Source of the DNA: CBIFWW01 sp966186435
GTDB taxonomy: Bacteria > Pseudomonadota > Gammaproteobacteria > Enterobacterales > Enterobacteriaceae
Direction: 5' to 3'
DNA length: 35,253 bases
Assembly (NCBI GenBank): GCA_966186435.1
Contig: CBIFWW010000013.1
Location: forward strand, 1-35,253
Positions 30,296-35,253 of this stretch are shown here, one piece after another. The first letter of the stretch is position 1. Every line of letters starts with the position of its first letter. Under the pieces are notes generated by a model, which saw only the letters and a program-made list of their open reading frames with translations, was not told where the DNA came from and did no database searches. The translations under genes and the position numbers were made by a program.

Positions 30296-31921
30296 ATGAC
30301 CCTCCTCACGCCCCAAATAACCACTGAATCCTTCGACGTTACGCTAGGGGTGATTAGCCGCGCTAGCGTACAGATTTTGGCACTACTGGATGCCCCGGTA
30401 GCGGAAAGAATCGATCCCGACGGTTTCTGGCAGCAACTGGAAAGCGCCCGATTAAGCCTCGGCAGCTGGGCGGAAGTGGCCCGGCGGCTACATCTCAATG
30501 ATGCTGAAATGACCCGCTTCAGCCTGCAGCTACGTCACTTGCAACAACAGTTACCCGATTACGATGCTGGGCGGCCGGTCACCCAGGAACAACGGGTTGC
30601 CGCCCTACGCTTTATCACCAGCCTCGATGTACTGAAAGAAAGATTGCCCACCCTGACATACTCCACCCAACTGGGGATTAAAGGGGATGGGCATATGGCG
30701 GCAGTGGGGCTGATGCGCCAGCTGGAAATGGCGCTCCGGGATCTGGTAAGTCATTCCTCCTCGGGCAGTGTTCCGCTCATTAAGCATGTTAAAAGCCTGT
30801 TTGGCAGTGAGCGGGTGCGGCGCTGGCTGAAACGGGCCGGGGGCGGGGAGGTGATTGCTGCCATGCCCTTTACTGATATCGCCTCCATGCTGGTAGATCG
30901 CAAAGAGTTTGAGCAGCATTATACCCGATTGTATCAGGCCGGTTCTGGCTCAAGCGATCGGGTGGATCAATGTAAGATCCTGCAAATTTACCTCGACGAT
31001 CTGCGGCAGATCCGCAATCTGATGCTCGCCGGTCACCGCACCAATGATGCCCAGTTTCTGCTGGTGGAGCACTATAGCCATGAAATCCTCGGGCCTATCC
31101 AACAGGCCTGGGATGAGCGCCGTTGTGCAGTTAACCCTGCGGCTTGGGGGCAGGCCGATAGTCAACAACTGCAAAGTTACCTGAATACTGCCCGTCGACT
31201 GGCCGTGTCTGGTGAAGAGCAGATCCCGGTACGGGAATTTATCGAGCGGCCTGACAAGCAGCGCAGCAGCGTTAGCCCCCGGGTTATAGAGCATATTAAT
31301 ACCATGCTTTGGGGTGCTATCGCCGTGATGGCCGTCATCGTGGTGGTGGGCGGCGCTTCCCTGTATCACTTTAATTCGCCTACTGCTCCCAAAGTGGAAG
31401 CGCAGGTGACTGAGGTTATTCAGCCCCATAGCCGTGCCAACGCTACCCCCCGGGATACCCTCAGTAATCTGGGCATTGGCTGGGATGAGAACAATATGCG
31501 CTCAGCCATCGACCGGGGCGATACCAGCGTGGTACGACTTTTTTTGCTGGCGGGGATGCACTGGCGGCTTTCCTGGACTGAGCAGGCCTTGGCCCATGAT
31601 GACGAAGATATTATCCGCCAATTATTGCGCTTCCCGGCATTGATGACTGAGCAGCGGCCTTGCCGCCGGGCCATGAGCACCCTGGGGCGGGCGATGCTCG
31701 ACGGGCAAAAGCTTACCAGTATGCGTCAGTGGGTACTGCTGACATTTTGTAAATCACCGAAAGTGGTGCAGCGGCAAAAATATGATGCGGATCAGGCGCA
31801 AAAACGCCTGATTGCCGAGCAAGCGCGCTATCAACAGGCCAGAGCCAGAGGGGAGAAAATGGCTCCCCCCGATGGCCGATGGGCGGCTATTCAGCAGCAG
31901 ATTTATGAGGTTGTTCAATAG
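30296..31921 (+). CDS. HEPN-domain membrane protein with ankyrin-like C-terminus
   Basis: The 541-residue protein has no assigned function that I know of. I recall a family named after Salmonella Typhi STY4199, described as HEPN-domain proteins, and this looks like a member. The first 270 residues or so are all-helical. Near the end of that part is Arg240-Asn-x5-His247 (RNLMLAGH), the R-polar-x(4-6)-H signature of HEPN ribonucleases. A single transmembrane helix follows (about 337-358, LWGAIAVMAVIVVVGGASLY). The C-terminal part includes MRSAIDRGDTSVVRLFLLAG (401-420) and EDIIRQLLRFPAL, which read like ankyrin repeats, and then a charged helix. No signal peptide is seen, so the HEPN part is predicted to be cytoplasmic. 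GGAG lies about 11 bases before the ATG. Its last 35 bases overlap treF on the other strand. Confidence 0.78.
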   Translation: MTLLTPQITTESFDVTLGVISRASVQILALLDAPVAERIDPDGFWQQLESARLSLGSWAEVARRLHLNDAEMTRFSLQLRHLQQQLPDYDAGRPVTQEQRVAALRFITSLDVLKERLPTLTYSTQLGIKGDGHMAAVGLMRQLEMALRDLVSHSSSGSVPLIKHVKSLFGSERVRRWLKRAGGGEVIAAMPFTDIASMLVDRKEFEQHYTRLYQAGSGSSDRVDQCKILQIYLDDLRQIRNLMLAGHRTNDAQFLLVEHYSHEILGPIQQAWDERRCAVNPAAWGQADSQQLQSYLNTARRLAVSGEEQIPVREFIERPDKQRSSVSPRVIEHINTMLWGAIAVMAVIVVVGGASLYHFNSPTAPKVEAQVTEVIQPHSRANATPRDTLSNLGIGWDENNMRSAIDRGDTSVVRLFLLAGMHWRLSWTEQALAHDDEDIIRQLLRFPALMTEQRPCRRAMSTLGRAMLDGQKLTSMRQWVLLTFCKSPKVVQRQKYDADQAQKRLIAEQARYQQARARGEKMAPPDGRWAAIQQQIYEVVQ

Positions 31922-33590
31922 ACGTAGCAGGGGCATCTGGCTCACCGTATAGGCTGATTAACCGACGGGTGACGCCATTGGTCCAGCCAAAACCATCCTG
32001 TAATGGGTACTCCCCGCCGCCACCGGCCCGTGGAATGCCGTGAGCAATATGGTACTTCTCAATAAGCTTATGGTTTTTCTTGTAAAAATGGGTAACGGTA
32101 TGCAACCAGTTACGGGCGATCTCATCGGCCAATTTATCTTCGCCATAGGCTTTAAACCCTTGGATCGCCATCCACTGTAAAGGTGCCCAACCATTAGGTT
32201 TATCCCACTGCTCGCCGCTGTCGATTTCGGTAGCGAGTAGACCGCCTGGGGTGAGTAAGCGCTCACGGATATTCCCCGCCAGACGTTGGGCCTGCTCATG
32301 GCTCGCCATATGTACATAAAGCGGTACCACGCTCGCTGCCGAAAAATGCGCCATCTGCTGACGCCGCCAGTCGTAATCGCGGAAAGTGCCACTGTCTGTG
32401 TCCCACAGATAGCGGTTCATCGCCGCCTGGCGCTCACGGGCTTTACTGTAGAACAGGTTCTGCGTTTCCTTGTCCCCCTTAAGCCCGGCGACATTCGCGG
32501 TGGTGATTTCCAACTTATAGAGGAAAGCATTTAAATCCACCGGGATAAATTGGGTGGTACGGATACTCGCCAACCGGTCGCTATCCCGCAGCCAGCGTGA
32601 GGAGTAATCCCAGCCAGAGGCGGCCCCAGCCCGTAAATCACGGTACACCTCATTGGGCGGGCGGCCAGAATCGCGGGCAGTTTCTATATCTTCTGCCCAA
32701 GACTCATCCCGGGGGGTATCCCGGTCGTCCCAATAGCGGTTGAGCAGCGCCCCGTCCGGCATGCGCACCACGTGGCGGTAGGCCTGGTTATTGGCCAAGG
32801 ATTCCGCTCCATCCATCCAGAACTGGTACTCCATAATCAAGTGTTCCAGATAGCGCCTTGCTCCGCGAACGCCATCCTCTTCAAACAACTCAACCATTAA
32901 GGCGAAGACCGGGGGCTGGGAGCGGCTCAGGTAATAAGTGCGGTTACCATTAGGGATATGGCCATATTTCTCAATCAGCCAGGCGAAGTTATCAGCCATG
33001 CTGCGCATCAGGTCTTCACGGCCGCTTTCCGCCAGCCCCAGCATGGTGAAGTAGGAATCCCAATAATAGGTTTCGCTAAAGCGCCCGCCGGGCACGATAT
33101 AGGGCTGGGGCAAGGGTAGCAGCGAGGAATACTCAATATGATCCATTGGATGGCGGGTGAGTACCGGCCACAAGTTGTCGATGTGATCTTTAAGGGAGGC
33201 ACTAGGATCGGAAATATACTCGCCTTGATCGCGCTCTGGCAGCCAGAAATGGTCTTCTACAAAGGCACGCAGGTCAAAACCCGGTTGGCGTTTATGGCGG
33301 CGATAGTTCAGTAGAATAGTGAGCGGGTCCATCTTCGGTGAGCAGTCCGGGAAGGTCTTGCTATCCGCAAACAGGCGCGAAGACTGAACGTGCTCAAACA
33401 GCTCAAGATAGCGATCGGCAGGAGTGAGCGCATCAGATGAAGGTAGCCCTTCAATCATTTCCGGGCCGGGTTCAGCCCCCGTCATTTCATCCAGTTTTAA
33501 TTCACAGGGATCATTTTCGTAGCGCAGTTCTTCCTGCTCCCTGCGGATCATTTCTTGTAGCGCGATGATGCCTGGTTTCTGGTTGAGCAT
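31887..33590 (-). CDS. treF: Cytoplasmic trehalase TreF
   Basis: TreF hydrolyses trehalose to two glucoses in the cytoplasm, used to clear trehalose after osmotic stress. The ATG at 33590 gives 567 residues beginning MLNQK, as in E. coli. The frame is open 25 codons upstream without family similarity. Both trehalase signatures are present: PGGRFSETYYWDSYF and QWDKPNGWAP. The catalytic acid lies in AGAASGWDYSS and the base in GGGGEYPLQDGFGW. No signal peptide is seen, which separates it from periplasmic TreA. After LISLYGEP, where E. coli TreF ends, it carries about 16 extra residues, and these run into the overlap with the HEPN gene. AAGGTG is the likely ribosome binding site. Confidence 0.95.
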   Translation of the reverse strand: MLNQKPGIIALQEMIRREQEELRYENDPCELKLDEMTGAEPGPEMIEGLPSSDALTPADRYLELFEHVQSSRLFADSKTFPDCSPKMDPLTILLNYRRHKRQPGFDLRAFVEDHFWLPERDQGEYISDPSASLKDHIDNLWPVLTRHPMDHIEYSSLLPLPQPYIVPGGRFSETYYWDSYFTMLGLAESGREDLMRSMADNFAWLIEKYGHIPNGNRTYYLSRSQPPVFALMVELFEEDGVRGARRYLEHLIMEYQFWMDGAESLANNQAYRHVVRMPDGALLNRYWDDRDTPRDESWAEDIETARDSGRPPNEVYRDLRAGAASGWDYSSRWLRDSDRLASIRTTQFIPVDLNAFLYKLEITTANVAGLKGDKETQNLFYSKARERQAAMNRYLWDTDSGTFRDYDWRRQQMAHFSAASVVPLYVHMASHEQAQRLAGNIRERLLTPGGLLATEIDSGEQWDKPNGWAPLQWMAIQGFKAYGEDKLADEIARNWLHTVTHFYKKNHKLIEKYHIAHGIPRAGGGGEYPLQDGFGWTNGVTRRLISLYGEPDAPATSIEQPHKSAAE

Positions 33591-33771
33591 ACAGATATAC
33601 ACCTTCGATTGGCCGATGGAGCGTTCAGGATAGTCTTTTACCCTGGCTCCACTAAGCGTAGCCATCGAGTGTGAGCTGTGTCTACTTTTGCATTCGATAG
33701 TTATAAATCAGCATGACTATTTAGCGGCAGTTATAGGTTTTTTAAAGGATATTGGCAGGTAGATAATGAAT

Positions 33772-33799
33772 TTTAGCCACAGACGAGGCGGTGGCTAAA
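33772..33799. repeat. Perfect 9-bp inverted repeat between ecpE and treF
   Basis: TTTAGCCAC (33772-33780) and GTGGCTAAA (33791-33799) are exact complements around a ten-base loop. It lies about 50 bases past the ecpE stop in the leftward direction and some 180 bases before treF. The tail on the leftward strand (ATTCATTAT) is AT-rich but not a T run, so it is a possible weak terminator for the fimbrial operon. The rest of 33591-33850 holds the treF leader, in which I cannot place a convincing promoter. Confidence 0.5.
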
Positions 33800-33850
33800 G
33801 TTTGCAACGATTTATGAACTGCATTGACAAAGTCGCCGGGCCACCTGTGA

Positions 33851-34543
33851 TTAAGGTTCTTTTGGCGGAGGGCAGCTGTTGCCCAAAGCGTGGTAACGAC
33901 CCATCGCCACGATATATTTTTTGTTGCCACTTTTGGCTTTGGAATCTTGCCAACGCTCCCCCGGTAGCATGTAGAACTGGGTAGAGCTTTCATCATCACC
34001 TTCGCAGCCTTTCTGAATAATCACCCTGAAGTAAGTATTGCCAGTGTTTTTAATGATGCCGTTTAGTTCATCGATTTCATATTTTAAGTCAACTTTACGC
34101 GGGCGCACCACTAAGTAAGTGCTTAGTGCCACCACCGGTATTACATCAAGGGCGGTATTATCTGCGCGCATAGGGAAAAGTAGAATTGGGGTTTCTTTGA
34201 ATACTATACGGTAATAACGCTCGATATTATCACGAGGCCCGCGATAATAAATTTTGAAATATTCTTTTGCCTTAGGTTGGGTATTGAACTTTAAAGGAGA
34301 GTAAATAATTTCCTTTTCAGCATCAATAACCCTTTTCTCATCATCTTGCCCTGGCTTTGCTATTTTATACGCGGCCACGGTATACATATTATTGCGGGTG
34401 GTATCATTGTACACCGGTAATGAAATAAATTCCTGGTCAGGGTTTATTTCATTCACCAGGGTATTAAAATAGCCAGCTTTAGCCGGTACAGCGGCGATGC
34501 TGAGCATCACCACTGCTGAGAAGATAGTGCGGATGTTTGACAT
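33851..34543 (-). CDS. ecpE: ECP fimbrial chaperone EcpE
   Basis: EcpE is the second periplasmic chaperone of the E. coli common pilus (ECP/Mat) system and helps fold fimbrial subunits. The start at 34543 gives 230 residues with a signal peptide ending AVPAKA (residue 23). GAGG overlaps the ecpD stop, and an adjacent ATG at 34546 is the alternative. The diagnostic EYFKIYYRGPRDNIERYYRI matches EcpE almost residue for residue, as does LVVRPRKVDLKYE then NTGNTYFRVIIQKGC, and the C-terminus ends in SCPPPKEP. The start is eight bases after ecpD, the order of the ecpRABCDE operon. The DNA appears more AT-rich than its neighbours, suggesting an acquired fimbrial cluster. Confidence 0.87.
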   Translation of the reverse strand: MSNIRTIFSAVVMLSIAAVPAKAGYFNTLVNEINPDQEFISLPVYNDTTRNNMYTVAAYKIAKPGQDDEKRVIDAEKEIIYSPLKFNTQPKAKEYFKIYYRGPRDNIERYYRIVFKETPILLFPMRADNTALDVIPVVALSTYLVVRPRKVDLKYEIDELNGIIKNTGNTYFRVIIQKGCEGDDESSTQFYMLPGERWQDSKAKSGNKKYIVAMGRYHALGNSCPPPKEP

Positions 34544-34551
34544 CATAGTCC

Positions 34552-35253
34552 TCACCGGTTTACACCGATCCAGGTGGCAGTAACTCTGACTTCCCCGCTG
34601 GCACTTACCCGGCCCATCCACTCATGCCCCTCCACTGAGAACCTTGAACGGCTGTCATTAAGCGGGAACAACAGGCGCAAGTTGGTTCTATAGAAATACC
34701 CCTCGTTGGTGCTGGCATTCCACGGGGTGCGGACCCATCTGGCATTATTAAGGCTAACTGGTGCTTCGCTACAACTGTTGCGCTGCATTTCCTCACCCCC
34801 GGTGGCATTTATCCAGGATAAATAGGCAGGAATAGGGACACGTAATACATTATCCGCAGAGGTAAACACACAGTAAGGGCGGCCACGAATAGTGGTTGAT
34901 GACCCAGTAACTTGGGCGGTAATGGTATCCGCCTGGCGTATTGCTGAGGTTGTCACATAGTATTCAAATTCAATGGGGGCCTCACTTTCGATCGAACCGC
35001 TAGCCGTGGGGTTTGCGGCACCGTCGACAGAGCGAATACTGATGCCATATTCGCGTGGAATAATATCTATACGGTTGGATGGCGTAAATTCATAGTAACC
35101 TGACTCAGGTGTGTTGGAGTTATTAAAATAAAAGGTAAAGAGATCGTCCCGGTTGGTCAGGTTAACGCCATATTGCAATGTTTTTCTGAAAAAGGTAGTG
35201 GAAAGAAATACATATATATAGTTTCCATCAGGGGTAAACATATCGCGGAAATC
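34552..35253 (-). CDS. ecpD: ECP fimbrial tip adhesin EcpD, C-terminal part (cut by window edge)
   Basis: EcpD is the tip-associated adhesin of the ECP pilus. Only the last 233 residues are present; the frame is still open at the right edge (DFRDMFTP), so the start and about 310 residues are missing, judged against the 547 of E. coli. Matches include YIYVFLSTTFF, NTPESGYYEF, RGRPYCVF and the C-terminus GRVSASGEVRVTATW, which agree with EcpD in order and spacing. ecpE follows after eight bases. The main pilin, first chaperone, usher and regulator (ecpC, B, A, R) are expected to the right of the window. Confidence 0.85.
   Translation of the reverse strand, partial: DFRDMFTPDGNYIYVFLSTTFFRKTLQYGVNLTNRDDLFTFYFNNSNTPESGYYEFTPSNRIDIIPREYGISIRSVDGAANPTASGSIESEAPIEFEYYVTTSAIRQADTITAQVTGSSTTIRGRPYCVFTSADNVLRVPIPAYLSWINATGGEEMQRNSCSEAPVSLNNARWVRTPWNASTNEGYFYRTNLRLLFPLNDSRSRFSVEGHEWMGRVSASGEVRVTATWIGVNR

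Noticed and set aside
30296..31921. Type VI secretion TssA/VasL-like protein
   Set aside because: The helical N-terminus, single membrane helix and helical tail recall VasL-type proteins, but no ImpA_N-like pattern and no other type VI genes are present. The R-N-x5-H motif and ankyrin-like tail fit a HEPN protein better.
33851..35253. CFA/I or Tcf-type fimbrial tip and chaperone
   Set aside because: These belong to the same broad class, but the chaperone motif around YYRGPRDNIERYYR and the tip-then-chaperone gene order match ECP (ecpD, ecpE) specifically.
1..35253. CRISPR arrays, tRNA genes, insertion sequences or prophage genes
   Set aside because: No regular direct repeats, tRNA-like folds, transposase or integrase motifs were seen on either strand.

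Overview
The window comes from a gammaproteobacterium of the order Enterobacterales. The proteins resemble their Escherichia coli counterparts closely (BcsA, for instance, is 872 residues in both as I recall), and most of the gene order follows the E. coli treF-yhj-bcs-dpp segment. I cannot fix the genus. No tRNA, rRNA, insertion sequence, integrase or CRISPR array is visible.

Left (1-5600): the last two genes of a dipeptide ABC transporter operon (dppD, dppF) converge on bcsG-bcsF-bcsE, read leftward, which serve c-di-GMP sensing and phosphoethanolamine modification of cellulose. The ldrD and yhjV genes that separate bcsG from dppF in E. coli are absent.

Centre (5600-16240): the divergent cellulose synthase operon bcsR-bcsQ-bcsA-bcsB-bcsZ-bcsC is complete and every frame is open. 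BcsA polymerises UDP-glucose and exports the chain under c-di-GMP control. BcsB guides it through the periplasm, BcsZ trims it, BcsC carries it across the outer membrane, and BcsR, BcsQ, BcsE, BcsF and BcsG regulate or decorate. bcsQ lacks the early stop known from E. coli K-12, so phosphoethanolamine cellulose is the expected product.

Right of bcs (16240-29000): pdeK, dctA, yhjJ, kdgK, yhjG, yhjE, yhjD and yhjC follow in the E. coli order. Two departures stand out. PdeK, an EAL-domain protein, has lost two catalytic carboxylates and is probably not an active c-di-GMP phosphodiesterase. The slot between kdgK and yhjG, where E. coli has the phosphodiesterase gene pdeH, holds only 337 non-coding bases. 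A short-chain dehydrogenase gene sits divergent from the LysR-type gene yhjC, with a perfect inverted repeat between them.

Right end (29500-35253): a GNAT acetyltransferase gene; a membrane protein with a HEPN-type R-N-x5-H motif, one transmembrane helix and an ankyrin-like tail; the cytoplasmic trehalase gene treF, overlapping it tail to tail; and the end of an ECP (Mat) fimbrial operon (ecpD cut by the window edge, then ecpE). The fimbrial DNA looks richer in A and T and is probably an accessory insertion beside treF.

The most notable observations are the apparent loss of both c-di-GMP phosphodiesterase activities beside an intact cellulose operon, and the HEPN-transmembrane-ankyrin-like protein.
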